A DNA stretch of 55,013 bases from Bradyrhizobium sp. (GCA_028290305.1 JAQGKC010000092.1:1-55013), one strand, 5' to 3'. Positions 26,517 through 36,071 are shown, counted from the stretch's first letter. A program made the numbers and translations. Notes: generated by a model not told the origin, from the letters alone.

Positions 26517-27968
26517 TCAGTTGCGATCGTGGGTCTGTGAGTATTGAGTGGAGTCGACGGCACCGCAGTACGCGGCCAGTCCGTCAAACTGCTGTCCACT
26601 CTGGTCGGTCGGCTCCTTGTCATAAAGTGTGTGCCCCTTGTAGCGCTTGACGCAAAGCCGCATCAGCATAAAGCTTAGCGCCGTGCCCAAGCTCAGGGGT
26701 ACGACCGGCGCCAGAAAAAGCTGATTAATCGGCAGTTTCATCCCGATCAACCAGCCTCCTGCGAGCGGACCGATCATGGAACCGAACCGACCTACACCGT
26801 AGGCCCAACCCACACCCTTGGCGCGAATTTCCGTCGGATAGATGGTACCGGCGATAGCATTCATGCCGAGCGTGATGCCGACCAGACAGAAACCCGCCAA
26901 AAAAATCACCGCGCCGAGCAGATAGACTGAATGATTGACGAAGCCGATAAATCCGACAGTCGGACAGGCCAGCAGATACAATGTGACAATCGCTGCTACA
27001 CCATACCTATCAACAAGGCGGCTGATCACCAGTGCTCCGACGATTCCACCGACGTCGAACGTCGCCGCAACGACAGCAGTTTGATTTATGGTCAGGCCTT
27101 CATCTCGGAACAAGATAGGCATCCAGCCATGAAGGAAATAATTGGCCGCCAGGAACGTGTTGTACAAAATCCAGATGATTGGCGTGATCCAGATCAAGCC
27201 ATCGCTAAAGAGGCGAGTGACGTGAAATCGGTGCGCTCGGCCGATTCCGCTGTCTGTCACGATAAAGATCGCATCGCGCTCAATCCGAAGCCGTGGGTCG
27301 AGAGCATGGGCCACCTGCAGGATTTGGTGCATAGGCCGCCGGGCCACGACCAGGAATTTCAGCGATTCTGGCAAGCCGAAGAGTAAAACGATGCCTATGG
27401 CTAGAGGCGCAACACCGCCGATAACGAAGAGGGACCTCCATCCGTAAATCACTTCCACCGTACCGCTCGCCGCGGCAGGAAGCATGAACCCAAATGTGAG
27501 TCCGATTTGAGCAATCACGATCAAGGTCGCACGCACCCGCTTCGGTGCAAATTCTGCGATGAGCGCCACCCCGTTGGCGACTACCCCGCTGAGGCCTACT
27601 CCCGTGATAAAGCGCAACACGAGCAGTTCGGCCTCAGTCTGCGCAGCGGCAGTCATTAGCGAAACAATGCCGTAGATGAACACGGCGCTGATCAGCGTCA
27701 CGCGTCGACCGAAGCGATCACCGATCCAGCCGGATAATGGAGCCCCGACGAGCATGCCAAAAAAAGCTGCACTAATTATCGTGCCGAGCGAAGAACGATC
27801 AATATTCAGCGCCTTCAGCATACCGGGCGCCGCGAATCCAATGGACATTTGATCATACCCATCAGTTATCATCACAAGAAATACTAGAATTACCACCCTT
27901 ACGTGAAATGAATGTATTGGTTGGTCATCGATCAGCTTTGAAACATCAATTGTATTGCGATTGACCAT
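26517..27968 (-). CDS. MFS transporter, aromatic acid:H+ symporter type (copy 1)
   Basis: 483 residues from ATG 27968; the longer ORF start at 28037 is rejected because the paralogue at 34542-35960 starts at the matching position (IDIGKLIDDQPI). Twelve hydrophobic segments. The AAHS-type DGYD motif lies in helix 1 (MITDGYDQMSIGFAAPG), the loop-2/3 motif is GWIGDRFGRRVTL, and PTEIRAKGVGWAYGVGRFGS is in the second half. Members import benzoate-like acids with protons. It is transcribed alone from the gap that holds three 19-bp-phased boxes, divergent from the second GntR gene. Confidence 0.92.
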   Translation of the reverse strand: MVNRNTIDVSKLIDDQPIHSFHVRVVILVFLVMITDGYDQMSIGFAAPGMLKALNIDRSSLGTIISAAFFGMLVGAPLSGWIGDRFGRRVTLISAVFIYGIVSLMTAAAQTEAELLVLRFITGVGLSGVVANGVALIAEFAPKRVRATLIVIAQIGLTFGFMLPAAASGTVEVIYGWRSLFVIGGVAPLAIGIVLLFGLPESLKFLVVARRPMHQILQVAHALDPRLRIERDAIFIVTDSGIGRAHRFHVTRLFSDGLIWITPIIWILYNTFLAANYFLHGWMPILFRDEGLTINQTAVVAATFDVGGIVGALVISRLVDRYGVAAIVTLYLLACPTVGFIGFVNHSVYLLGAVIFLAGFCLVGITLGMNAIAGTIYPTEIRAKGVGWAYGVGRFGSMIGPLAGGWLIGMKLPINQLFLAPVVPLSLGTALSFMLMRLCVKRYKGHTLYDKEPTDQSGQQFDGLAAYCGAVDSTQYSQTHDRN

Positions 27969-28304
27969 GTCAGTGCATATCGCTCGCCTTAGCCAAATTC
28001 GCTTGGCCAAGGAGGAGATTGAAGTCGCCGCTCCCACCGATCCAATCTCGATGCGCGACAGGACGGGTTATTGGTGGCACGGGATGATCGCGAAGTGCGC
28101 CGCGACGACCATATCTGAGATTGTCCGTCGCATTATCTTCCGAACGGGTGTCGAGTGCGATAGCGTCCACTGTGATGGCGCGCGCAGCGATTTCCTGCGG
28201 GGCCAATAGGCGCTGAATTCCGCACACCACGCCGAATTCAAAAGACTTGCAGCCGGCTCGATCACCCATCCCGAATGGCAACGCTGGCGTCCCTCCCATA
28301 GCTA

Positions 28305-28352
28305 CTACGCATATATCTCATTTTTATGCATTTTAACTTATTCGTTGCATGA
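28305..28352. promoter_or_regulatory. Triple regulon box, 19-bp phased
   Basis: TACGCATA (centre 28309|10), TTTTTATGCATT (centre 28328|29) and CGTTGCAT (centre 28347|48) follow each other at exactly 19-bp steps. The middle one is strongest. It is the only place with three. Confidence 0.65.
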
Positions 28353-28557
28353 AACATTTCGGCGGTCAATGGCGAGTTACCTCTTCACCACCTGGAACCG
28401 CGCCCACGCCTCAATATTGCCGTGGCCAAATTAACTCCGACCGAAAAAGCGGTTCCATCTCGCCCGGTCAATGCTCACGCAGCGAACAACAATGGGAGGC
28501 GAGTTCCGCCCGCAACGGATCAAGAAGACAGGCAGACGACCGTTGAAAACATGCGGT

Positions 28558-28570
28558 CTTGTGCATATTA
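28558..28570. promoter_or_regulatory. Autoregulatory box at the second GntR gene
   Basis: TTGTGCATATTA at 28559-28570, with the core centre about 13.5 nt before the ATG at 28577, nearly the same spacing as at the first GntR gene (14.5 nt). No 19-bp partner is seen here. Confidence 0.6.
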
Positions 28571-28576
28571 TTGGGC

Positions 28577-29296
28577 ATGATTACCACCAAAGAAAATTCA
28601 GCAACTGCCTTTGATGAGAAGGATGGGAAGACGAATAGAGCGCCGTCCCTTTCGGAGACCGCTTTCCGCGTTATCCGCCAGCAGATTCTGCACGGCGAAA
28701 TTCCACCCGGTGAAAAGTTGAAGATCGAAGTGCTCCAACGCGAGCACGCGTTGTCGAGCAGCCCGCTGCGAGAAGCGCTAAACCGCCTCGTTGCCGAGAA
28801 ATTGGTCGTCGCCGACGATCATCGAGGATTTCGTGCCGCTTTCATGTCGATAGCTGATCTGCAGGACATTACTGATTTCCGGCTCGTTATCGAACCGGAG
28901 GCACTACGCCAGTCGATTGCCAACGGAACAGATGATTGGGAAGGCAGGACGGTCGCCGCGTTCCATCGTTATCAGCGGGTTCGCGAACGCATCAGGAAGG
29001 ACGGCGTGCCGCTGAACGAAGAGTGGACAGAAAGACACAAGGAGTTTCATATGGCTCTGCTATCTGCTGCGCCTTCGTCACGACTGCTGTCGGCTTGCGC
29101 GAGCCTGTTCGACCAAGCCGAAAGATACCGGCGTTTCTCGGCCAGCAACCGGAAAGTGCCGCGCAACACGGATGCGGAGCACCTCCGGTTGATGGAGGCG
29201 GCCATCGCCCGCAAGCCTGATCTTGCCGTGGCCTTGTTGCGCGAACATATTGCGCTGACGACTCAGAATGTAATCGCCATCCAACAAGCCAAGTAA
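28577..29296 (+). CDS. GntR-family transcription regulator, FCD subfamily (copy 2)
   Basis: 239 residues from ATG 28577; TTG at 28559 would place the box inside the gene. Winged HTH at about 27-95 (SLSETAFRVIRQQILHGEIPPG, SSPLREALNRLVAEKLVV) and FCD domain with Asp in TDFRLVIEPEALRQ, His in RHKEFHMALLSAAP and His in LREHIALTTQ. It is so close to copy 1 over its whole length that a duplication is likely. The N-terminal 20 residues differ. It converges on the aldehyde dehydrogenase gene. The effector is unknown; FCD proteins commonly sense organic acids. Confidence 0.92.
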   Translation: MITTKENSATAFDEKDGKTNRAPSLSETAFRVIRQQILHGEIPPGEKLKIEVLQREHALSSSPLREALNRLVAEKLVVADDHRGFRAAFMSIADLQDITDFRLVIEPEALRQSIANGTDDWEGRTVAAFHRYQRVRERIRKDGVPLNEEWTERHKEFHMALLSAAPSSRLLSACASLFDQAERYRRFSASNRKVPRNTDAEHLRLMEAAIARKPDLAVALLREHIALTTQNVIAIQQAK

Positions 29297-29431
29297 CGAG
29301 ATTTGGCCGGCTGGGTTTGCAGGTTACGGCGCGATTCGGCGAAGGCTTCCCCGCTTATTCAAAATACGCAAACACTGTTCGCTTGGGGTTAGCCGAACAG
29401 AGATATTGCCAGTCTCGGTCAATACGAATGA

Positions 29432-30904
29432 TCAACCTTCAAAGGTCGTCAGGGTTTGGGGTAGCAAGTACTCTCGCAGGCCTTCCATCCCAGATCGTCG
29501 CCCCACCCCACTCTGTTTAAGGCCGCCATAAGGCGCCTTACGATTGACGCTGTTCGTGCCATGGGTGTTGACGAACACCGTGCCGGCTTGAATTCGTTGC
29601 GCTATGGCCATCGCCTTGGCGCTATCCTTGCTCCAGACCGAGCCGCCGAGCCCGTAAATCGTCGCATTGGCGCGTGCAATCGCATCATCCAGCTCCCGGT
29701 ACCTAACAACGGGAACAGCGGGGCAAAATTGCTCTTCAGTCATCAAAGGCGCCTCGTCGCTGATCTCGGTTACGACCGTCGGTCGAATGAAGTACCCCTC
29801 GGCAAAGTTCGTTTCATCATGAACCCTGCCCAGAATTCTTACCTTGGCGCCCTGCCTCTCCGCATCGGCTATCAGGCGAAGGGCGCGATCGCGTCCCGAT
29901 GCGGTATGCATGGGACCCATGGTGACCCCGGGTTGCAGCCCATCGCCAACCACGATCCGATCGGCCGCCCTGCTGAAGGCGTCGATGAATTGATCATGGA
30001 TTTTCTCCGAAACGAAGATGCGCTTCACAGCCATGCAGATCTGTCCCGCGGAGCGAAAGACTGACGCAGCCATTCTCCGCATCGTTTCGTCGCCGAGATC
30101 CGCGTCCTGCAGAACAATCGCGGCGTCGTTCCCACCAAGCTCGGCGGTGACCCCTTTGATAGTCTGTGCAGCATTCGCGATGATCTTGCGCGCCGACGGC
30201 ACACTGCCTGTGAAGCTGATCTTGCCGACATCCGCGTGCAAAGTTAACGCATCACCGATATCCGCAGGCAAACCAGATACGATATTGAGAAGTCCGGGTG
30301 GCAGCTCACTGGCCAAAAGCTCCGCCATCTGGATTAGCGCTAGCGGGCAGGATTCAGGCACCTTCAGGATGATGCTGTTGCCGGCAAAAAGCGCCGGTAT
30401 GATTTGCAAGAACGCCAGTCCTATCGGAGTATTCCAAGGCACGATCGCGACCACCACGCCGTATGGCACGTAACAGACGACAGTACGTCCATTGGGTGCA
30501 GGAAGTTCATGCACTGTGTCCAGTTGCGTAGCTAATTCCAGAGTCAGGCGCGCATTGGGCGCAACGCCCGTCAACTCGGCGCGCGCATCAGCCAGGGTTT
30601 TCCCGTTCTCACGTACAAGCAAAATGGTACGATTTTCGATGTCGTCACCGACCTTGTCCAGTGCTCGCATCAAGACTTCGGCGCGCTGCTTGAAAGTCTT
30701 CGCCGCCCACGCGGGTTGAACCATCTTCGCCGCCGCGACCGCACGGTCCACGTGGTCCGGCGTGCCTCGCACAATCGTACCGATCACTTCATCGGGATGC
30801 GCGGGATTGCGGACTTCGATCCGCTGGTTGCCACTGACCTTTTCGCCACCAATCAGCATGTCCGCTTCATAAACTGGAACGCTCGCCGATTTCGTATTTG
30901 CCAT
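29432..30904 (-). CDS. NAD(P)-dependent aldehyde dehydrogenase
   Basis: 490 residues from ATG 30904 (GGGCGG 5 nt upstream; the earlier in-frame start is unlike the family). Conserved parts: VPWNTPIGLAFLQIIPALFAGN, KISFTGSVPSARKI, the general-base Glu in GVTAELGGNDAAIV, the catalytic Cys in SAGQICMAVKR and TEEQFCPAVPVVRY. The match is to the salicylaldehyde/benzaldehyde-type ALDHs, but specificity is not fixed by sequence. In the island it would oxidise the aldehyde formed by the TPP decarboxylase. It is last in a VOC / binding-protein / ALDH unit. Confidence 0.93.
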   Translation of the reverse strand: MANTKSASVPVYEADMLIGGEKVSGNQRIEVRNPAHPDEVIGTIVRGTPDHVDRAVAAAKMVQPAWAAKTFKQRAEVLMRALDKVGDDIENRTILLVRENGKTLADARAELTGVAPNARLTLELATQLDTVHELPAPNGRTVVCYVPYGVVVAIVPWNTPIGLAFLQIIPALFAGNSIILKVPESCPLALIQMAELLASELPPGLLNIVSGLPADIGDALTLHADVGKISFTGSVPSARKIIANAAQTIKGVTAELGGNDAAIVLQDADLGDETMRRMAASVFRSAGQICMAVKRIFVSEKIHDQFIDAFSRAADRIVVGDGLQPGVTMGPMHTASGRDRALRLIADAERQGAKVRILGRVHDETNFAEGYFIRPTVVTEISDEAPLMTEEQFCPAVPVVRYRELDDAIARANATIYGLGGSVWSKDSAKAMAIAQRIQAGTVFVNTHGTNSVNRKAPYGGLKQSGVGRRSGMEGLREYLLPQTLTTFEG

Positions 30905-31115
30905 AAGTCCGCCCTTCAACAAATATTCAAGCAGCAACCCGCGCTGCTGTCCTGCGGAACGTCGCATCCGCAAGTTACGACGCGTCGGCACAGATCGTCG
31001 CTCGGCCTATTTCCCGCCACTTCCGCAAACGAGAATCCGAACTCCGGTCAATCGTTGCCTCGATCTATTGGAAAATATGCCCGCTGTTCCGTTCGACGGC
31101 AGAGATCAAGGATAT

Positions 31116-32105
31116 CTACTGCATCCCCGCCGCCTTGAGGAATTGCAGGTCCACAAATTTCCCGGGCAGCGGCAGCGGCTTCTGAAGCTCACCGCTGCCA
31201 CCGAGAAGTTCAATCGTTTTGGAAATGCCGGGCATGCTGATTTCACCGTGCTTCGGCAAGGCTCCGATGTAAGGCTCGTAATAAAGCTTATACATTTCGG
31301 CGACGACGTCTGGCGCCGCGCCGGTGGTCGTTATTCCCATCGCGATGACCTCTTCGCGGTTTGCAGGATCTGCCATGAATCGATAGGCCTCGCCTATGGC
31401 GCGCGCGAACCGGATTAGCTCGTCCTTATGATCGCTTGCCCAGCCCCGTCGTGCCGCGAACACGGTGAATTGCAGATCGGAAATGACTTCGTGAGTATTG
31501 CCGAGACGGTGATAACCCTTGCGGGCGAACAATATGTCATCCGGTTGCGAGAGTGCCACAGCCGCGCAGTCACCCGAATCGAGGCATTTTGCGCGCACGG
31601 GGGTGCCGATAAGCTCCTTGGTGGTATAGTCCGAACCTTGAAGGCCGTGCTTGGCTAGCAGCTCGCGAGTTCCAATGGAGATCACGTCAACCGGCAGGGA
31701 AAGACCAATGGTCTTTCCCTTTAGAGCAGCAAAGGTCTCGATTTCGGGGCGTGACACCAGAGTGGCTACGGTGTTGGCCGGCCCGCCGACCACGGCGACT
31801 GCATCTGAACCGTTCAAGACGGCCTTTATAAGATAAGGTAGTGCGGTGCTGCTGATATCAACTCGGCCCTCATCGAGTTCGGTAATCATGTGGTCGACGC
31901 CAGGTAGCGGAACGACCTCCAGCTCGATGCCCTCGTGCTTCAGCATCCCTTTCTGCTGCGCAATAAAAAGCGGCACGGATTGGAAAAGATGCGCCGAACC
32001 CGCGATAAAGCCCAACCGCAGAGCCGTCGTTTCAGCGCCGGCGATTGAGGGCAGCATGGATGCAATAAAGGTCACAGCGCACATCAAGCCTTTGATCTTC
32101 ACCAC
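31116..32105 (-). CDS. NitT/TauT-type (SsuA-like) substrate-binding protein
   Basis: 329 residues. Start at GTG 32105 (or the next GTG), with GGGAG just upstream. Signal peptide to about 24 (CAVTFIASMLPSIAGA). The fold is that of SsuA/THI5-like binders: LRLGFIAGSAHLFQSVPLFIAQQKGML, EGIELEVVPLPG, KGKTIGLSLPVDVISIG, and the helical end with EMYKLYYEPYIG. These proteins capture sulfonates, nitrate, taurine or aromatic acids such as phthalate. Again no permease or ATPase is next to it. A 16-bp perfect palindrome lies 78 bp upstream. Confidence 0.85.
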   Translation of the reverse strand: MVKIKGLMCAVTFIASMLPSIAGAETTALRLGFIAGSAHLFQSVPLFIAQQKGMLKHEGIELEVVPLPGVDHMITELDEGRVDISSTALPYLIKAVLNGSDAVAVVGGPANTVATLVSRPEIETFAALKGKTIGLSLPVDVISIGTRELLAKHGLQGSDYTTKELIGTPVRAKCLDSGDCAAVALSQPDDILFARKGYHRLGNTHEVISDLQFTVFAARRGWASDHKDELIRFARAIGEAYRFMADPANREEVIAMGITTTGAAPDVVAEMYKLYYEPYIGALPKHGEISMPGISKTIELLGGSGELQKPLPLPGKFVDLQFLKAAGMQ

Positions 32106-32182
32106 GCTCTCCCTGTCTGTTGATGCGCCACGCAGTCACTCCTTCTGATCCACGATCATGCTGAGCCAAATATCCAAAAGTG

Positions 32183-32198
32183 AAATCCAATTGGATTT
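32183..32198. promoter_or_regulatory. Perfect 16-bp palindrome AAATCCAATTGGATTT
   Basis: Perfectly self-complementary and different from the TATGCATA box. It lies between the VOC and binding-protein genes, 78 bp before the latter's GTG. It is a candidate operator for another regulator; no second copy was noticed. Confidence 0.4.
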
Positions 32199-32372
32199 TC
32201 GGGTGAGGCGGAAGAGCTGGCTGGAAAGTCACTCTTGCTGCATTCCGGGGTAGCCCGACTAACAAGAACTCGGTTCATTTGAGTCGAAGCCGGCTCCCGC
32301 GTGTCGTTATGTTGGGGCACGATTTTCCATTGCGGCGCATCTGCGTTCACTCGCGCCTCCCGCGAAAGAAGA

Positions 32373-33266
32373 TTATGGATAGCCCGGGAACGTACCGAAC
32401 GAGCCGAATCCCCACTGGCTTCGCAGCGTCTCTTTGGGCCAAACTTTTGGCCGCAGTGGGCGTTCTTCGTGCCACTGACGAGGCTCCCAGTAACCGAGCT
32501 CTTCGTCGATCATCAAATCCAGCTCTGTAAAAAGTTCGACGCGGATATCGTCGGGATTGCGATGGTAAGCAGCAATGTTGTGGCCGACCGTGTGGCGCTG
32601 CGGGCCCCACACCAACTGAATCTTTTTCTTTGTCAGGTAGTCACAAGCATTTTGTATGGCACTCCAGTCCTGGAGCTCGAAGGCAATGTGATGCAGGCCC
32701 TCAACCTCGTAATTGACGAAATTCAAGGTATGATGATCCGCGCCACATCTTAAAAAGGAAAAGTGATCCCCAATCCAGTCGGATTCCCGAAATCCCATGA
32801 TTCCGCAATAAAACTTGGTCAGCTTCCTGGCGTCTTGGACTCGGTACGCGACATGACCAAACTTGTTTGGTGAAATGCCGCGTTCATGGCCATCGTCGGA
32901 AGCGAAAGCGTAATCAGCGTAAACCTCAACCAGGGTTCCCTTAGGATCGGTAAAGGTAAGTGCCTTCCGAACGCCTGGCGATATGTCAGAACGAGTTTCC
33001 GTCTTGACGCCTTCTTGGCTCAGCTTGGCACTGAGTTCCCCCAGGTCGCTGCCGGGCTTTACCTGGAACGCCAGGCGACGCAGAAATCCCTTTTCCGGGC
33101 CGCGCTCAAGAGCAATCGCCTCCTCACCTAACCGGGTCCCGAGAAAACAACGATCATCACTCCTGTCGATCACCGAGAGACCAACAACCTCGGTCCAGTA
33201 TTCGATTTGTCGATCGAGATCCGGCGTGCTGAACGTGGCATGTCCAAGTCGCTTTACCTTGATCAT
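32373..33266 (-). CDS. VOC-superfamily extradiol ring-cleavage dioxygenase
   Basis: 297 residues from ATG 33266. Two paired beta-alpha-beta-beta-beta modules: residues 1-120 (RLGHATFSTPDLDRQIEYW) and 135-250. Candidate Fe/Mn ligands in the second module are His138 (FGHVAYRV), His193 (GLHHIAFELQ) and Glu244 (IRVELFTE), the 2-His-1-Glu triad of type I extradiol enzymes. Family members cleave catechol-like rings next to the diol. The class II aldolase upstream could act on a product. A strong box pair lies about 240 bp upstream. Two scraps of similar genes exist at 26355 and 40268. Confidence 0.9.
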   Translation of the reverse strand: MIKVKRLGHATFSTPDLDRQIEYWTEVVGLSVIDRSDDRCFLGTRLGEEAIALERGPEKGFLRRLAFQVKPGSDLGELSAKLSQEGVKTETRSDISPGVRKALTFTDPKGTLVEVYADYAFASDDGHERGISPNKFGHVAYRVQDARKLTKFYCGIMGFRESDWIGDHFSFLRCGADHHTLNFVNYEVEGLHHIAFELQDWSAIQNACDYLTKKKIQLVWGPQRHTVGHNIAAYHRNPDDIRVELFTELDLMIDEELGYWEPRQWHEERPLRPKVWPKETLRSQWGFGSFGTFPGYP

Positions 33267-33627
33267 TTCCCCTCCACTAAGGTTACTCCCCTCGCCGCGA
33301 CGAGGGCTCTTCATTTAAACCGCTGCCGACCTCCGCGGTCGGGACTTCTTCATCGCATCGCGACGCAATCGCCATAGACTGCGAGGAAGCCCCCGCCCCT
33401 GCTGCTGGCGATAGCAACAAAGACTTCGTCGCTGGGCTTAGCAGCAAGAATTGCCGGCTAAACCAGCAGGCGCGCCCGAAGCTGTAGATAATACCACGCA
33501 CCAATATATGCATAAAAGATATTTTCAAGCACAATATCAATTCTTCATGCGGAAATCTAAATTCTTTCTTTTTGCGGGAGAAGGAGCTGACGCATTGGCA
33601 AATGCCAACGCTAGACCTGCGCCCGCC
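33267..33627. other. Regulatory gap before the VOC gene
   Basis: About 360 bp; contains the box pair at 33505-33534 and, at 33595-33608, the hairpin TTGGCAAATGCCAA just after the aldolase stop, which has no T-run. No gene recognised. Confidence 0.5.
33505..33534. promoter_or_regulatory. Regulon box pair before the VOC-SBP-ALDH unit
   Basis: ATATATGCATAAAAG (core 33507-33514) and CAAGCACAA (centre 33529|30), centres 19 bp apart. Confidence 0.65.
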
Positions 33628-34413
33628 TCACTTTGCAAACCCATCTTCAACGAGCCGCAGAGCTGACGACCAAGCTCTTTTTGCGTGGGCCTGCCTTGCC
33701 GCTGCGTCAGAATTATACTGACTGGCAGTGCGCTCGCAGACTTCAGCTGGCGGTAAAATCAACTTAGAGCCCCCCGCCAACGCAGCAATCTGTCCCTGAC
33801 ACGCCCGTTCCAGCGAATAAACTTCCACGAAAGCCTCCGGAATTGACCGACCGCATACGAGCAATCCATGATTTTTTAGAATCATCGACTTGTTTTTTGG
33901 ACCCAGGTCCGCAACCAGCCGCGCGCGCTCGTCCAAATCCAGAGCAAAGCCTTCATAGTCGTGGTAGGAAAGGTGACCATAAAATTTGAGCGCATGCTGG
34001 CTGATGGGGAGCAACCCCTGTTCTTGCGCCGAGACGGCAATGCCGGCCGCAGTATGAGTATGAATGACGCAAGTCAGATCGTTCCGGGCCGCATGTATAG
34101 CGGAATGGATTGTATATCCTGCCTGGTTGATACGTTGCGGTGAATCACTCTCACCAATGATGTCGCCATCGAGGTCAACTTTTACGAGATGGGAAGCCGT
34201 CATTTCGTGGAACATCACGCCATAGTCGTTTATTAGAAAATGGTGATCTGGCCCCGGCACTCGCGCGCTAATATGAGTATAGATGAAGTCGGTCATGCGA
34301 AAATGCGCGATTAGCCGGTACAAAGCTGCGAGATTGCACCTGACCTGCCATTCCGCTCGATCGATGTTGGTTGGCCGATTTGTATCCACCAAAGCAATCA
34401 TTTCATGTTTCAT
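33628..34413 (-). CDS. Class II aldolase/adducin-family protein
   Basis: 261 residues from ATG 34413 (the ORF is open 12 codons further). Metal-binding pattern of L-fuculose-phosphate-aldolase-like enzymes: FIYTHISARVPG, the Zn ligands in CVIHTHTAAGIA and the later His in MILKNHGLLVCG. In aromatic catabolic clusters such proteins act as aldolases or as decarboxylases or hydratases of ring-cleavage products; specificity cannot be told. It follows MFS copy 2 by 128 bp and is last in the long UbiD-to-aldolase gene run. Confidence 0.9.
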   Translation of the reverse strand: MKHEMIALVDTNRPTNIDRAEWQVRCNLAALYRLIAHFRMTDFIYTHISARVPGPDHHFLINDYGVMFHEMTASHLVKVDLDGDIIGESDSPQRINQAGYTIHSAIHAARNDLTCVIHTHTAAGIAVSAQEQGLLPISQHALKFYGHLSYHDYEGFALDLDERARLVADLGPKNKSMILKNHGLLVCGRSIPEAFVEVYSLERACQGQIAALAGGSKLILPPAEVCERTASQYNSDAAARQAHAKRAWSSALRLVEDGFAK

Positions 34414-34541
34414 GGTTGTGCTCTTTCTGCCGAGTTCAGCGCTCTGCACGACTCTCTCTTCTCGCGACGGCCATTTTGTATTTTACTCCAACGCTAAGCT
34501 CTCTTTTGTAGCTCGCGGCTTGCACGCGGCGAGCCAAGTCT

Positions 34542-35960
34542 TCAGCGTCGCATCGGCGAGGCCGTTGCAATCAACTCGCCTGATGGAACGCCGTGATCGG
34601 CCGCCACCGTGTTGGTAAGCGAATATCCATTGAAACGTTTGACGCAAAGCCGCATCAACGCGAAGCACAGTACCGCACCCACAACCAAAGGAACGGCCGG
34701 CGCCAGAAAAAGCTGGCTGATCGGCAGTTTCATGGCAATCAGCCAGCCACCGACAACCGGGGCAAGCATGGAACAGAAGCGCCCAATGCCATAGGCCCAG
34801 CCGATCCCTTTGGCTCGCATCTCCGTCGGGTAGATAATGCCTGTCACAGCGCCCATACTGAGGGTGATGCCAATCATGCAGAAACCCGCCAGGAAGACCG
34901 CCGCACTGACCAAATAAACCGAGTTGCCGACCATGCCGATGATAGCGACCGCCGGACAGGCCAGCATGTAGAGCGTCACAATCGCCGCCACGCCAAACGT
35001 GTCGACCAGACGGCTGGCGATCAATGCGCCTATCACTCCGCCGGCATCAAACATGGCCGCGGCGACAGCGGTTTGGCCGATGCTGAGGCCCTCGTCCCGA
35101 AAAAGGAGGGGCATCCAGCCATGCAGGAAATAGTTTGCCGTCAGGAACGTGATATATATTCCCCAGATTAGTGGAGTGATCCAGGTTAGCCCGGCAGCAA
35201 AAAGCTGCTTGATGTGGAATCGTTGCGCTCCGGCGATCTCACCCTCTGGAAAGACAAATGTCAGTCCTGTCTGTGACTGGAGTCGCGGATCCAGGGCTTT
35301 CGCAACCCGCATAAGCCTGTTCGGAGACTTTTTGGATACGACCATGTATTTCAGCGATTCAGGCAGCGCAAAAATCAGTAGGACGCCGATGACGAGGGGC
35401 GCCAGTCCGCCGACGACAAATAGCGATCGCCATCCGTAATCGGCTTCCAGCATGCCGCTTGCCAATGCGGGCAACATCGAGCCAAAAGTCAGGCCGAGCT
35501 GCGCGCTGACGATCATGGTCGCACGCACCCGCTTCGGCGCGTATTCCGCGATCAGAGCCACCGAATTGGCCGGCACCGCTCCAAGGCCGACGCCGGTCAG
35601 GAAACGCAGCACCAGCAGCTCCGGCAAACTATTTGCCGCAGCGGCAACCAGCGTGACGGTGCCATAAATGAAAACGCCGGCCAGGATCGCAAGCCTTCGC
35701 CCGAAGCGATCTCCGATCCAGCCGAATAGCGGTGCGCCGAAAAGCATGCCGACCAAGCTGGCGCTGAGCACCGGCCCCATCATCGTTCGGTCCATATTCA
35801 GCGTCTTCACGATGCCGGGTGCTGCAAATCCAATGGATTGCAAATCATAGCCGTCAGAGAGCATGACAAGAAACACGATGATGACTATTTTGATGTGAAA
35901 GGGGCGTATTGGCTGATCGTCAATCAATTTCCCGATATCTATCACCTTGTTTTCAGCCAC
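34542..35960 (-). CDS. MFS transporter, aromatic acid:H+ symporter type (copy 2)
   Basis: 472 residues. It starts at a GTG with GGAGGA 4 nt upstream. Twelve helices, DGYD in helix 1 (MLSDGYDLQSIGFAAPG), GWIGDRFGRRLAI in loop 2/3, PTEMRAKGIGWAYGIGRF later. It is strikingly similar to copy 1 (26517-27968) along the whole length, including the N-terminal IDIGKLIDDQPIRPFH. The two copies may import related acids or have diverged in specificity. Located between the alpha-hydroxyacid dehydrogenase and the aldolase, same strand. Confidence 0.92.
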   Translation of the reverse strand: MAENKVIDIGKLIDDQPIRPFHIKIVIIVFLVMLSDGYDLQSIGFAAPGIVKTLNMDRTMMGPVLSASLVGMLFGAPLFGWIGDRFGRRLAILAGVFIYGTVTLVAAAANSLPELLVLRFLTGVGLGAVPANSVALIAEYAPKRVRATMIVSAQLGLTFGSMLPALASGMLEADYGWRSLFVVGGLAPLVIGVLLIFALPESLKYMVVSKKSPNRLMRVAKALDPRLQSQTGLTFVFPEGEIAGAQRFHIKQLFAAGLTWITPLIWGIYITFLTANYFLHGWMPLLFRDEGLSIGQTAVAAAMFDAGGVIGALIASRLVDTFGVAAIVTLYMLACPAVAIIGMVGNSVYLVSAAVFLAGFCMIGITLSMGAVTGIIYPTEMRAKGIGWAYGIGRFCSMLAPVVGGWLIAMKLPISQLFLAPAVPLVVGAVLCFALMRLCVKRFNGYSLTNTVAADHGVPSGELIATASPMRR

Positions 35961-36071
35961 GATGTCCTCCGATATTTTTTGTATGCTGCTTAGCAGCTCT
36001 CTTTCGCGTCGATCAGTAAACCCAGCGATACACGGTCCACGTGACGGCGACCGGTGGCGGTCTATTCCTCG

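Larger units (their letters stand above)
27969..28576. other. Long divergent regulatory region between MFS copy 1 and GntR copy 2
   Basis: About 600 bp. The part next to the MFS gene has weak ORFs on both strands with no recognisable product. The part near 28300-28355 is AT-rich and carries the triple box. No RNA gene is seen. Confidence 0.5.

Noticed and set aside
26155..26547. 130-codon plus ORF
   Set aside because: Overlaps the box and the dioxygenase scrap; composition looks random.
27970..28299. Minus and plus ORFs of about 85-110 codons in the MFS/GntR gap
   Set aside because: No homology pattern or ribosome site; MFS start fits 27968 by its paralogue.
29375..29400. CTGTTCG/CGAACAG hairpin between GntR copy 2 and ALDH
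   Set aside because: 7-bp stem without a T-run; could be a bidirectional terminator but evidence is too weak.
1255..33608. TTGGCAaaTGCCAA-like inverted repeats at 1252 and 33595
   Set aside because: Only two, one inside a coding region, differing in spacer; probably chance.
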